A stretch of 64,000 bases of DNA. Origin: Flexivirga alba. GTDB lineage: Bacteria; Actinomycetota; Actinomycetes; Actinomycetales; Dermatophilaceae. Below, in pieces: positions 33,541-41,941 of this stretch (the stretch's first letter is position 1; every line of letters begins with the position of its first letter). Location: contig NZ_JBHSWH010000001.1 in the NCBI RefSeq assembly GCF_042661025.1, positions 4,464,001-4,528,000 of the forward strand. Reading direction: 5' to 3'. The position numbers and the translations under genes were made by a program. The notes under the pieces are model-generated. The model did not search any database and was not told the origin of the DNA. It was given only the letters and a program-made list of their open reading frames with translations.

Positions 33541-34478
33541 GGTGGCGATAGTAGTTCTCCATGACGCCTGGATAGGACCCACGAGGTGATTTGTCCGATT
33601 CCGGGCAAGTGAATCGCCTCCCTGGCGACCGCCCGCACGTCCGCATGCCCCGCGAGAGCGGCGGCCACGTCGGAATCGGCGAGCACCGTGCCTGGCTCGG
33701 CCGCACCGGACAACCGGCTCGCGCGGTTGACGGTGTTGCCGTAGACGTCCCCCAGCCGCGCCAGCACCCGACCCGTCGCGATGCCCACCCGCATCCGCGG
33801 AATCAGGTCATCGGCGGCGGCCTGGTCGATGAGGTCGAAGGCGATTGCGACCGCACCCTCGACGGTCGTGTGCGAGAAGAGGATCTCGTCACCGACCGTC
33901 TTGACGACCGCACCACCGTGCAGAGCGACAACGTCGGACGCCAAGGATTCGAAACGTTGCACCAGCGCTGCGAGCTCGCGCTCCCCCAGTTGCCGGGTCA
34001 GCTGGGTGAAGTTGACCAGATCGGCGAAGCCGATGGTCCGGCGCACGCCGATGTGCGACTCCGGCTCGGAGTCGGCGATCATCCGAGAGATCGCGACGGC
34101 GAGATTTCGCCGCCATACATAGGTGATCAGCGGGGTGAGTTCGTCACAGACCTCGACGGCGCGCTCCGCGGCGAGCCGCGCGACCCGGCTGTCTACTCCG
34201 ATGCCGTCGTCGCCGGTGACCATGTCGGTGATGACCTGCAGTGACCACATCGCCAGCCGGTCGGTCGAGCGACCGACAGCGCGGGCCAGACCGAGCACCG
34301 TGGCCTCGTCCAACTCCCCGTCGCGCACGGTCCGCGCGACCGCACGCACAGCCTCCAGGTCGGTCTCGGTGAAGACCATGTCCTCGTCGCGCGCGCTGGC
34401 GAAGCCGAGCGCTCGCCACAGCCGGCCGGTCTCTTCCCCAGTCATGCCGGCTCGCCGCGCGATGTCCACGCGCCGCAT
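33537..34478 (-). CDS. class III adenylate/guanylate cyclase with regulatory N-terminus; true start unclear
   Basis: Cyclase resembling mycobacterial Rv1264-type enzymes. C-terminal catalytic domain: RTIGFADLVNFTQLTRQLGE (metal-binding Asp), VVKTVGDEILFSH, GNTVNRASRL. N-terminal autoinhibitory-type domain: MTGEETGRLWRALGFASARD and FTETDLEAVRA. Conserved sequence (PHDRAAFVDALEERLLGAPRS) continues in frame upstream of ATG 34478 to about 34,590, where no ATG/GTG/TTG exists before a stop; the family clearly begins there. The birA frame reads through this region as an unnatural tail. One indel near 34,570 (a GGGG run) would fix this. Full length about 350 residues. Confidence 0.8.
   Translation of the reverse strand: MRRVDIARRAGMTGEETGRLWRALGFASARDEDMVFTETDLEAVRAVARTVRDGELDEATVLGLARAVGRSTDRLAMWSLQVITDMVTGDDGIGVDSRVARLAAERAVEVCDELTPLITYVWRRNLAVAISRMIADSEPESHIGVRRTIGFADLVNFTQLTRQLGERELAALVQRFESLASDVVALHGGAVVKTVGDEILFSHTTVEGAVAIAFDLIDQAAADDLIPRMRVGIATGRVLARLGDVYGNTVNRASRLSGAAEPGTVLADSDVAAALAGHADVRAVAREAIHLPGIGQITSWVLSRRHGELLSPP
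33548..33553 (-). promoter_or_regulatory. leaderless -10 box of the response regulator
   Basis: TACTAT on the minus strand, 7 bases, then ATG 33540; lies inside the end of the cyclase gene. Confidence 0.45.
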
Positions 34479-35341
34479 CGAACGCGGCGCGCCGAGTAGT
34501 CGCTCCTCGAGTGCGTCGACGAACGCGGCGCGGTCGTGCGGGTCGGGTTCGGGCGGCAGGCGGCGCTCCCCGGTCGGATGTGTATGACGTCACCCACCGC
34601 ATGTGGCACCGGGCCCTCCGGCGTGTCGATCACCAACCGGCCCATTTCGTCGATGTCCAGGGCGGCACCGGTGACGGACTCGTCGCCGGACAGTTCGACG
34701 CGCACCTGCTGGCCGACGGTGACGCAGGCCGCCCGGTAGGCGTCGTCCTCCGTGATGCCGTCCCATTCCTGTTGGATCTGCGCGAGCGCGCGCAGCACGG
34801 CCACGATCAAGTCCTCGCAGCGGACGTCATACCCGGCCAGGTGCAGGGAGGTCGCCGTGTCGACCGGCAGGTCCTCGGTGTTCTGATGCACGTTGATGCC
34901 GATGCCGACGACCACGCTCGGGTCGGCGCCGCCGCTGGCCTGACACAGGATGCCGGCGAGTTTGGCCCACGGCGCGCGCGCGTCGGCGCGGACGAGCACG
35001 TCGTTGGGCCACTTGAGGCCGACCGACGCACCGGTGAGGTCGCGGACCGCCCGGCGCACCGCGAGGCCGACGAGCAGCGGCACCCAGCCCCACCGGGTTG
35101 CGTCCCGCGGCAGCGGCATGGTGGCCGACAGGGCGATCGAGGTCCCGGCGGGCGCTTCCCAGGAACGGTCGAGGCGTCCGCGCCCGGCGACCTGGTTGTC
35201 AGTGACCAGGGCACGCCACGGCTGCGGGTCGCGCATCAGCTCGTCGTTGGTGGACGCCACCTGGGGGCTCACGTCGACGTCGTGCCAGGGACTGTCACGG
35301 AGCCGATCGTTGATCTCGGACCGATCCAGGAAGTGGCTCAC
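34442..35341 (-). CDS. birA: biotin-[acetyl-CoA-carboxylase] ligase
   Basis: Attaches biotin to carboxyl-carrier proteins via biotinyl-AMP. Seen: QVASTNDELMRD, the biotin-binding GRGRLDRSWEAPAGTSIALS loop, LKWPNDVLV and GIGINVHQN, with a C-terminal SH3-like domain ending GDVIHIRP. No N-terminal DNA-binding domain, so it is a monofunctional (group I) ligase. The last 45 residues are a shadow of the cyclase gene rather than conserved BirA sequence; natural length would be about 253. Leaderless GTG start. Biotin carboxylases (e.g. the subunit at 57162) need it. Confidence 0.9.
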   Translation of the reverse strand: MSHFLDRSEINDRLRDSPWHDVDVSPQVASTNDELMRDPQPWRALVTDNQVAGRGRLDRSWEAPAGTSIALSATMPLPRDATRWGWVPLLVGLAVRRAVRDLTGASVGLKWPNDVLVRADARAPWAKLAGILCQASGGADPSVVVGIGINVHQNTEDLPVDTATSLHLAGYDVRCEDLIVAVLRALAQIQQEWDGITEDDAYRAACVTVGQQVRVELSGDESVTGAALDIDEMGRLVIDTPEGPVPHAVGDVIHIRPGSAACRPNPTRTTAPRSSTHSRSDYSARRVRCGAWTSRGEPA

Positions 35342-35348
35342 GTCACCA

Positions 35349-35354
35349 AGGTTA
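35349..35354 (-). promoter_or_regulatory. leaderless -10 box of birA
   Basis: TAACCT on the minus strand, 7 bases, then GTG 35341. Confidence 0.5.
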
Positions 35355-35444
35355 GTCGCCGCCGTTCGCGCGCTGTGTCGGCACGCACCTGCATCCGGCT
35401 CGCTCGATTGTGCATTGCCGCGAAATCGTCGTTACCCTTATCGG

Positions 35445-35597
35445 CGAACGGGAGTAGTCCCTCGACCGGATGTCGACATACTGGCGGTTCGCCGCCCGGT
35501 GTTCGGGGTCGCCGCACAGGTGACTGGACGAGACGTTCGAACCATGACAGCAACCCGCTGCCGGTTCGACGTGCTCGTCCTTTTGTTTGCCTGGCAC
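35445..35597 (+). promoter_or_regulatory. yybP-ykoY family (manganese) riboswitch
   Basis: Between birA and the GDT1-like gene. Both conserved ends of the yybP-ykoY aptamer are visible: GAACGGGAGTAGTCC at the 5' side, and CCTTTTGTTTGCCTGGC at the 3' side, with GACGAGACGTTCGAACC (the internal loop region) about 70 bases before the end. A TACCCT promoter box lies at 35433-35438. The gene it controls is an Mn2+/Ca2+ transporter family that this riboswitch class commonly regulates, so it should switch expression on when Mn2+ is high. Exact boundaries are approximate. Confidence 0.8.
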
Positions 35598-35626
35598 GGC
35601 GTTCCGGCCCGAAGCCAAGGACCTTC

Positions 35627-36235
35627 GTGCTCGACCTCGGAATCATCGTCACCGTCTTCGCGCTCGCCTTCGTGGCCGAGCTCCCGGACAAGAGCGCCGT
35701 CGCGGCGCTCGTGCTCGGCACCCGTTTCCCGTGGCCGTGGGTGTTCAGTGGCATCGCTGCCGCGTTCCTCACCCACGTGGTGATCGCGGTCAGCGCGGGT
35801 CAGCTGCTCCACCTGCTGCCCGGACGTCTGCTGGAGGCGCTGATCGCGGCACTCTTCCTGCTCGGCGCGTGGCTCATCTGGCGGGAGGGTGCGCACCAGG
35901 ACGACGTCGAGGCCGAAGGTCAGGCCGAGGTCGCCGGCAAAGGGGCCGACGGCGCCGGCTTCTTCAAGGTCGCGTCGCTCGGGTATGGCGTGATCTTCGT
36001 CGCTGAGTGGGGCGACCTGACGCAAATCCTCACGGCGAATCTTGCTGCGAAATATCACGATCCGCTGTCGGTCGGCGTCGGAGTCACGCTCGGCCTGTGG
36101 ACCGTCGCGCTGCTCGCCATACTCGGGGGAAAGACGCTGCTACGGGTGCTGCCGATCACTTGGATCACCCGTGTGGCGGCCGTCGTGATGGTGGTGCTCG
36201 GTGTCCTGAGCGCGATCTCGGCCGTCCGCGGCTGA
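35627..36235 (+). CDS. TMEM165/GDT1 family cation transporter
   Basis: 202 residues with two homologous halves, each with an E-x-G-D/E-x-P-D-K-type signature: FVAELPDKSAVAALVLG in the first half and FVAEWGDLTQILTANL in the second, as in GDT1/MneA-like Mn2+/Ca2+ exporters. Six to seven membrane helices, with an acidic loop (HQDDVEAEGQAEVAGKG) between halves. Start at GTG 35627 with AAGGA just upstream. Controlled by the upstream yybP-ykoY riboswitch, consistent with Mn2+ export. Confidence 0.92.
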   Translation: MLDLGIIVTVFALAFVAELPDKSAVAALVLGTRFPWPWVFSGIAAAFLTHVVIAVSAGQLLHLLPGRLLEALIAALFLLGAWLIWREGAHQDDVEAEGQAEVAGKGADGAGFFKVASLGYGVIFVAEWGDLTQILTANLAAKYHDPLSVGVGVTLGLWTVALLAILGGKTLLRVLPITWITRVAAVVMVVLGVLSAISAVRG

Positions 36236-36246
36236 GCGGCGGCGTC

Positions 36247-36588
36247 CTAGGACTGGCTGAGCGCCGCGTCGATCGCGCGGATCTGGCCGAGGTAGCGACG
36301 GTTCACCTTCATCGTCTCGCCGCCGACCGTGATGTCGCAGAACAGCCCGGTCGGCTCACCCAGGACCTGCTGGCGCGGTGGCTCCTCGATCAACCGCTTG
36401 ATCGAGGTCTGCGTGAAGGACCCCGACTGAAAGACCAAGAACCGCTGGTCTGTTGCGACGACGACCCGGTAGGCACCTTCGCCGAGCCTGTTGCGAATCG
36501 TCTGCTGGCCGGCAAAGGCACCGTGCACCACTTCACCCGCCGCCAGGTGCGGCTGCGCTTTCTTGATGATCGTGTCGGCCATCGCCAT
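36247..36588 (-). CDS. small PH-like domain protein
   Basis: 113 residues. The pattern GAYRVVVATDQRFLVFQSGSF followed by TGLFCDITVGGETMKVNRRYLGQIRA resembles bacterial pleckstrin-homology-like (YokE/DUF-type) small proteins with a strand-rich body and a C-terminal helix. No function is established for these. Convergent with the GDT1-like gene, about 11 bases between stops. Confidence 0.65.
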   Translation of the reverse strand: MAMADTIIKKAQPHLAAGEVVHGAFAGQQTIRNRLGEGAYRVVVATDQRFLVFQSGSFTQTSIKRLIEEPPRQQVLGEPTGLFCDITVGGETMKVNRRYLGQIRAIDAALSQS

Positions 36589-36642
36589 GGTTGTCCCCTT
36601 CGAAGTGTGCGTCCTGTGATGCCACTCTGCCAGTTGCGCGGG

Positions 36643-37473
36643 TCAGCGAAGGAGTTCGTCGATCCAGAGGTCGAGTCGGTGACGCAACACGCCCGCGGTG
36701 ATGTCGCTCCTGCCGATGCCGCGATAGTTCACATCCCACGACTCCACGTGTGGGTCGGCGTGCTCGGCGGCCAGGATGTCCCACGCATGTATGTCGGGGA
36801 CGGCTTGCCCGGCGCGTTCCTCGTAGCTCTGCCGGAAGACATCGGCCGCATCCACCGACCCGAGGAGCACCAGGTCCTGGCGGCACCAGGCAACATCGAC
36901 GCCGCGCGGTGCCGATCGGGCGCCGTTCCAGTCGACCACGCCGACCAGCCGGTCGTCCTTCCAGAGGGCGTTGCCGCACCAGAAGTCGAAGTGCGTGAGG
37001 ACTCGCGTGCTCAGATCGAGGCGTCCCCATTCCTCGTGCGCGCGAGCCGACAAGCCGCCCGGACGCCACGGTGGCTCCTGTGGTTCTGTGCGGAGGCCGG
37101 ATCCGTCGAGACGGTGGATCGCCGCCAGGGCGATTGCCATCTCTTCGGCGATCGTGTGCGGTGAGAGTCCGGGGCCCGGATGGTCGCCGTCGAGCGCCGT
37201 GGTCACGATGACGGGGTGGCCGGACTCCTCGCCGTCTGCGACGAGGCGGGGAGCCATCGCACCGAAGGGTCCGAGACGGTCCAGGACGTCGATCTCCTGT
37301 GCCACCGCCGGCGACTCACGCGGAAACGCCCGCACGACAAACGATTCCGCGCCATCGGTTGTCAGCAGGGTGATCGCGTGCTGGCCGCCCGTCAGTTCAC
37401 GCACCAGGTGCAGCGGTCGTCCCAGGACCCGTGCGCCGGCTGCGACGACCGCTGCCCGATCCAACGCGTTCAC
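36643..37473 (-). CDS. aminoglycoside phosphotransferase-family kinase
   Basis: 276 residues with the APH/choline-kinase fold. Seen: ITLLTTDGAESFVVRAFPRE (ATP-binding lysine equivalent region), the catalytic loop LTHFDFWCGNALW with Asp and Asn, and VGVVDWNGA with the metal-binding Asp. Could phosphorylate a small molecule; no resistance subfamily can be assigned. Divergent from the protein-kinase-like gene at 37495, 21 bases between starts. Confidence 0.9.
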   Translation of the reverse strand: MNALDRAAVVAAGARVLGRPLHLVRELTGGQHAITLLTTDGAESFVVRAFPRESPAVAQEIDVLDRLGPFGAMAPRLVADGEESGHPVIVTTALDGDHPGPGLSPHTIAEEMAIALAAIHRLDGSGLRTEPQEPPWRPGGLSARAHEEWGRLDLSTRVLTHFDFWCGNALWKDDRLVGVVDWNGARSAPRGVDVAWCRQDLVLLGSVDAADVFRQSYEERAGQAVPDIHAWDILAAEHADPHVESWDVNYRGIGRSDITAGVLRHRLDLWIDELLR

Positions 37474-37494
37474 CCGGCGAGCATGTCACGGTGA

Positions 37495-38334
37495 ATGGTC
37501 GATGATGTGCTGGTACCTTTCGAGAGAGAACGAACCGACCAGTCCCTCCGCGATCTGGTGACTGGCCTCGGCGAGGTGTTCGCAGTGTTCGACTCACGAA
37601 CGCAGGACTCCGGTCACATCTCGTACGGCGTCCGCGACCTCTCCGGGCGGCGTTGGTTCGTCAAGACTCCCGGAGCTGAAGCGCCCAGTGCCGGCGGCAC
37701 GACACGTGAGGAACGCTCGCGGGCACTCGAGCTCGCTGCCGAAGTGTCCTCGGCCGTCGAACATCCAGCGCTCATCCCGCTGGATCGCATCATCGAGACC
37801 GAGGAGGGCGTAGTCACGGTGTCCGCGTGGTTCGACGGCGAGCTGGTGCGCGCGCCCGCCGAGCTGCGCGACGACCCCGAGCACGCGTTCAGCCGGTTCA
37901 AGTCGCTGCCGACCAACGAGATCGTGGCGGCACTCGACGCCATCATCGAGCTACACGTCCGACTCGGCGAGGAAGGCTGGATCGCCGGCGATCTGTATGA
38001 CGGTTGTCTCATGTACGACTTCGCAACGCGGGCGATCAAGGTGATGGATTTCGAGTGCTACCACCGCGGCTCGTATGTGAACCATGTTGGCCGACTACCC
38101 GGTTCCACTCGTTTCATGGCGCCCGAAGAGTCGACCAAGGGTGCCGTGATCGACTGCCGCACAACGGTTTTCAACCTTGGCCGGATGATCGAAATCCTGC
38201 TGCTCGAGCGCAACCCGGATCATCCGTCGCGCGACGTCGTGCGTGCGGCGACGAGTGAGGATCCGTCGAAGCGGCCGGCGTCGTTGGCTGATTTTCACCG
38301 CGCCTGGCGAGCCGCTAGCGGACTGATCCTGTAG
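37495..38334 (+). CDS. protein-kinase-fold protein
   Basis: 279 residues. Kinase-like features: GHISYGVRDLSGRRWFVKTPG with a lysine in place of the VAIK motif, EGWIAGDLYDGCLMYDFATRAIKVMDFECY in the position of the catalytic and DFG loops (GDxxxxxxxMYD and DFE), and GSTRFMAPEES as an APE activation segment. The catalytic HRD is GDL here, as in small-molecule-kinase and atypical forms. No transmembrane segment. Possibly a stand-alone regulatory or small-molecule kinase; target unknown. Confidence 0.75.
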   Translation: MVDDVLVPFERERTDQSLRDLVTGLGEVFAVFDSRTQDSGHISYGVRDLSGRRWFVKTPGAEAPSAGGTTREERSRALELAAEVSSAVEHPALIPLDRIIETEEGVVTVSAWFDGELVRAPAELRDDPEHAFSRFKSLPTNEIVAALDAIIELHVRLGEEGWIAGDLYDGCLMYDFATRAIKVMDFECYHRGSYVNHVGRLPGSTRFMAPEESTKGAVIDCRTTVFNLGRMIEILLLERNPDHPSRDVVRAATSEDPSKRPASLADFHRAWRAASGLIL

Positions 38335-38367
38335 CGCTCGCGCCCCGCGCACACCACGACCGTCAGG

Positions 38368-40137
38368 TCAGAAGGGTGGCGGTGGCTCGGGTAACTGGAT
38401 GCGGATGTCGCGTGACGGTCGGTAGAACTGCATCCGCCCCCGAGGCTGACGACATCCCTGGTCGTCGCAATCTCGGCCCTCGCCATGTTCCCGGCCCTCG
38501 TCGCGGTCGCGGTCGTCATCGTGGTCGGCCAACAGGTGCAGGTCCTCCAGGTCGGTGAACACGTTCGGGATCACGTCGTGCTCGCGACACAGCGCCAACC
38601 GGATCCCGAGCTGCTGCTCCACCCGGCTGGGCACTGGCGGACACTGATCACCTGGCCGGTGATGATCGAACACGCTCGTCCGCAACCGTCTGGTCAGCGT
38701 CGCCCAACTGATCGACCCATCGCCGTGTTGCTCACTGGACCAGAACCGGCACGTCTTCGCATTGTGATGCCCCCGATGCATCAGATGCAGATTCTCCGGA
38801 TGCGTCCCACCCTCTGCAGGCTCGGTCGCACCCGCCCGGTACTCGGTGTCATGATCCACGTCGCAGTCCGCCGCGGACACCCCGCAGTCCCCCGGCGCCC
38901 GACACCGGTGATCACGGCCCTTGACCAACCGGCCCATCCCCGCCGGCACCCGATACGTCTTAGCGGCATCCATCACCTCACCGGTCACCGGGTCCGTCAC
39001 CAACCTCGCCCACGTCGACCCCGCCCGCACGGCGACCTCCCGGACCTGCTCCGGCGACAAGAACCCAAGCCCCGGCACCTCCCCGACACCGAACGCCGCA
39101 CCAGAGGCCGTGCCAGCCGCGGCTGCCGGCGAACGGCTGCCCGCGGTGTACTCGGCCACCAAATCCTCCGGCAGGATCGACGCCAAGTGCACAATCACCT
39201 GCAACCGACCCGCCGGCGCATCCCCCAGCACGCCATGACCGGCGATCGTGCCACCGATCAGCAGATCGACGGCGATATCGGCACGCAACTGCGCCACCGT
39301 CCGCGGATCACCGCCCGCCCGGGCCGCCTTCGCCATCTCCGTCAGGCGCTGCTGCGCCGCGAACACCCGCGCCGCATCTCCCGTGGCCTGAAAGGTCGCG
39401 GTCCCGTCCCGGCCGGGGAACGTGCACGCATCCCGGCGCCCCATCGCATCCGCGTGCCGACGCTTGCGATCCGCCGCCGCACCCTCCACCAACGCCAACT
39501 GGCGGCGAACCCGCGCCCGGAACCCACTATGCGACAACGGCACCGACCCCGACCCGTCCTCGGCGACAGTGCGTTCCGGTGGTGCCAGCAACCGGTCAAT
39601 CAGCTGCCCCGCCAACACCGGATCCAGGTGCGCCGTCTCGGCATACGCAATCCGAGCCCGCTCCCAACTACAGCCACCAGCCCGCAGCAACCCATGCGCG
39701 GCACCAACCCGCGCCGGCAACGCGGTCGCGAACCGGACCCGGTCCCGGGCCGCCGTCAACGTCGACCCCGTCAACAACTGCACCTCATGCACCACCGCCC
39801 GACACGCACCCTTACGGTGCACCGCCACCTTCTGCGCGAACCGCGGATCATCAACCGGCACACCATGATCCACCGCCACGTCCTCCACCAACGCCGACGT
39901 CGCATCCAACAATGCTGCCTCGGCGAACCCCTTCACCACCTCCGCCGCCTGCACCACGTCACCCAGGTGCTCCCGCGACACCCGCTCCACCCGAATCAGC
40001 GCACCGCCACCGCCATGCTGGCAAGCCTCGGCGACCAAGATGGCCAGCGCGTCGGCCACCGGGGCCGGCACACCAGACAGGTCCACCACCGGACCACCCT
40101 CCTGGAACACCATCACCGACCACCCCTGCCCGTCCAT
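38368..40137 (-). CDS. DUF222/HNH endonuclease domain protein
   Basis: 589 residues from ATG 40137. DUF222 body (AEACQHGGGGALIRVERVSREHLGDVVQ, RVRFATALPARVG, LDPVLAGQLIDRLL), and a C-terminal HNH nuclease: RDHRCRAPGDCGVSAADCDVDHDTEYRAGA, then HPENLHLMHRGHHNAKTCRFW. This group is abundant in actinobacteria with multiple copies per genome and no fixed function; a link to mobile elements has been proposed. Intact, unlike the copy at 10.9-12.2 kb. Contains only one GNCATAC word, unlike its neighbours. Confidence 0.85.
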   Translation of the reverse strand: MDGQGWSVMVFQEGGPVVDLSGVPAPVADALAILVAEACQHGGGGALIRVERVSREHLGDVVQAAEVVKGFAEAALLDATSALVEDVAVDHGVPVDDPRFAQKVAVHRKGACRAVVHEVQLLTGSTLTAARDRVRFATALPARVGAAHGLLRAGGCSWERARIAYAETAHLDPVLAGQLIDRLLAPPERTVAEDGSGSVPLSHSGFRARVRRQLALVEGAAADRKRRHADAMGRRDACTFPGRDGTATFQATGDAARVFAAQQRLTEMAKAARAGGDPRTVAQLRADIAVDLLIGGTIAGHGVLGDAPAGRLQVIVHLASILPEDLVAEYTAGSRSPAAAAGTASGAAFGVGEVPGLGFLSPEQVREVAVRAGSTWARLVTDPVTGEVMDAAKTYRVPAGMGRLVKGRDHRCRAPGDCGVSAADCDVDHDTEYRAGATEPAEGGTHPENLHLMHRGHHNAKTCRFWSSEQHGDGSISWATLTRRLRTSVFDHHRPGDQCPPVPSRVEQQLGIRLALCREHDVIPNVFTDLEDLHLLADHDDDRDRDEGREHGEGRDCDDQGCRQPRGRMQFYRPSRDIRIQLPEPPPPF

Positions 40138-40241
40138 CACTGGTTGCCATCTGTGTTCGAGTCTAAACCCGACCACCGACAACCCCATCCGCCGAAACCA
40201 CAACAGCCACACCAGTTTCCGAGCAGATCGGCGACGGTCAG

Positions 40242-40748
40242 CTACCTCAAGGCGAGCGTCATCATGAGCGTGGCGTCATCGTCGATCGGGATGGACCGAC
40301 CGGGCGCGACGGCGCGGTACTCATACATGACTCCGCGGCCGTCGGGCAGATAGCCACGGCGCACATACAGTCGCTGGGCGGCTCCGTAGTCGGCATACAA
40401 GCCCACGCCCAGCCCGACAACTGGACTGCGCTCACCGGCGGCGTGCTCGGCGGCATCGAGCAGCGCGGTCCCGACCCCGCGTTGACGACAGGGCGGCAGC
40501 ACGTTCAGATCCGCGATCTCGGGTATGCCCGCCGTCTGGAAGGGCACGTAAGGCGACTCCCACAACAAGGTGCAATAGCCGGCGATCGCACCGCCGACCT
40601 CAGCGACGAAGCAAGCTCGCGCACCGTGCTGCTGATCGGCGAGATATCCAGCGAACGTCCGGAAGGGCTTGTGCCACCCATGCTGCCCGAAGCTCTCGTA
40701 CAGCCGGGTGACGTCCGCTTGCTCAAAGGGTCGGATCTCGTGAGTCAC
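40242..40748 (-). CDS. GNAT-family N-acetyltransferase
   Basis: 168 residues from GTG 40748, the usual beginning THEIRPFEQADV. Seen: GAIAGYCTLLWES, LNVLPPCRQRGVGTALLDAAEHAA (pyrophosphate loop Q/RxxGxG/A), and YADYGAAQRLYVRRGYLPDGR. Substrate unknown; resembles general GNAT acetyltransferases. A longer in-frame beginning at 40841 is composition-poor and rejected. Confidence 0.85.
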   Translation of the reverse strand: MTHEIRPFEQADVTRLYESFGQHGWHKPFRTFAGYLADQQHGARACFVAEVGGAIAGYCTLLWESPYVPFQTAGIPEIADLNVLPPCRQRGVGTALLDAAEHAAGERSPVVGLGVGLYADYGAAQRLYVRRGYLPDGRGVMYEYRAVAPGRSIPIDDDATLMMTLALR

Positions 40749-40891
40749 CCTCGAACTGTGACAGACCGCCGCCGCGCTTTCAGGCCAATATTTCGTCCCT
40801 GCGGCGCTGGCGTCCTCCTTGCGCGAACGGGTGTCGGTCACGGCTGATAGCGCACCGTGAGACCTGCTGCGCCGTCACCGATCTCGACGTA

Positions 40892-41218
40892 CTACAGCGA
40901 CTGCAGACTGACCGCGAGTGTGTCGTAGACGTGACGGGATACCCGTTCCAGGGATGTACGAAACTCAAACAGTGTCGTCCACGGTTCTGCCGAGAGGCTA
41001 TTGGTAGTTCTCCCCACAAGGAGGGAAACGATGTCGCCGTCCAGCGCTCGACCCGCTCTGTTGTCGACAGCCTCACCGGCAAACTCCAGTCCGACACGGA
41101 GCACGAAGGATCGCCCTCCGGCGTCATCCAGCGACAGCAGGCCCGCATCCGATCGGGTCGGTGAAGCTAGCCCTTGTCGCGCGCGGAACGAAGACTCGAT
41201 CTGAACGACATACGGCAT
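40892..41218 (-). CDS. hypothetical protein, 108 aa
   Basis: Not recognised. Begins MPYVVQIESSFRARQGL at ATG 41218, with a TAGGCT box 5 bases upstream consistent with leaderless transcription, which supports a real gene. Rich in beta-strand-like alternation (SFVLRVGLEFAGEAVDNRAG) and ends in a helix (ERVSRHVYDTLAVSLQSL). No signal peptide or membrane segment. Confidence 0.5.
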   Translation of the reverse strand: MPYVVQIESSFRARQGLASPTRSDAGLLSLDDAGGRSFVLRVGLEFAGEAVDNRAGRALDGDIVSLLVGRTTNSLSAEPWTTLFEFRTSLERVSRHVYDTLAVSLQSL

Positions 41219-41223
41219 GTGTC

Positions 41224-41229
41224 AGCCTA
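41224..41229 (-). promoter_or_regulatory. leaderless-type -10 box of the 41218 gene
   Basis: TAGGCT on the minus strand, 5 bases from ATG 41218. Confidence 0.35.
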
Positions 41230-41337
41230 AAGATCTTCGCCAGACTGCGTTGTATGACGCGACGCTCGCCACCTGGCGGTGCCGAACAACTTGCCTCCTA
41301 CGCCGCGAGTGAGCGAATGCGGGAGACCGCGATCTCG

Positions 41338-41343
41338 TAGGTT
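41338..41343 (+). promoter_or_regulatory. leaderless -10 box of the P-loop kinase gene
   Basis: TAGGTT, 6 bases, then GTG 41350. Confidence 0.45.
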
Positions 41344-41349
41344 GGTCTG

Positions 41350-41901
41350 GTGCCGATCGCGACGGATCCCGCAGCAGCGCGGCGCATCCTCGTCTACGGC
41401 GTGACGGGCAGCGGTAAAAGCACGGCGGCCAAGCAGATCGCCGACCGGACCGGCCTACCTCTGACTCTCGCGGATGAGCTGACCTGGCAGCCCGGCTGGG
41501 TGCCGTTGCCGGATGACCACCAACGCGACATCTTCGCCCAGGTGGTCGCCGGCGACCAATGGGTCCTGGACACCGCCTACGGATCGTGGCTCGACCTGGT
41601 GCTTCCCAGGGCTCAACTGATCGTCGCGCTCGACTACCCCAGATGGTTCTCGCTGCAGCGACTGGTGCGGCGAACCCTGGCCCGCGCCATCGACAAGGAG
41701 CCAATCTGCAACGGCAACACCCAGTCGTGGCGCTCCTTGTACGCGCGCGACTCCATCATTCGGTGGCACTTCGAGAGCTACGCACGCAAACGGCAACGAA
41801 TGCGCACGTGGGCTGCAGCTCCCCACGGTCCGTCGGTCCTGCTCATCAGCACACCACGAGAGTTGAAGAAGGTCATGGCTCGACTCGACGTAATCAACTG
41901 A
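41350..41901 (+). CDS. P-loop NTPase of the adenylate-kinase-like/FlaR group
   Basis: 183 residues. Seen: Walker A VYGVTGSGKSTAAKQ at residue 14, TLADELTWQPGWVPLPDD as the nucleoside-binding region, LIVALDYPRWFSLQRLVRR and the arginine-rich lid RDSIIRWHFESYARKRQRMR. Resembles small kinases annotated as topology-modulation protein FlaR-like. Substrate unknown. Leaderless GTG start. Confidence 0.8.
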   Translation: MPIATDPAAARRILVYGVTGSGKSTAAKQIADRTGLPLTLADELTWQPGWVPLPDDHQRDIFAQVVAGDQWVLDTAYGSWLDLVLPRAQLIVALDYPRWFSLQRLVRRTLARAIDKEPICNGNTQSWRSLYARDSIIRWHFESYARKRQRMRTWAAAPHGPSVLLISTPRELKKVMARLDVIN

Positions 41902-41941
41902 CCTCACTGGGGTTTCGCGGGCCGCCGACGCCCGCTCACTC

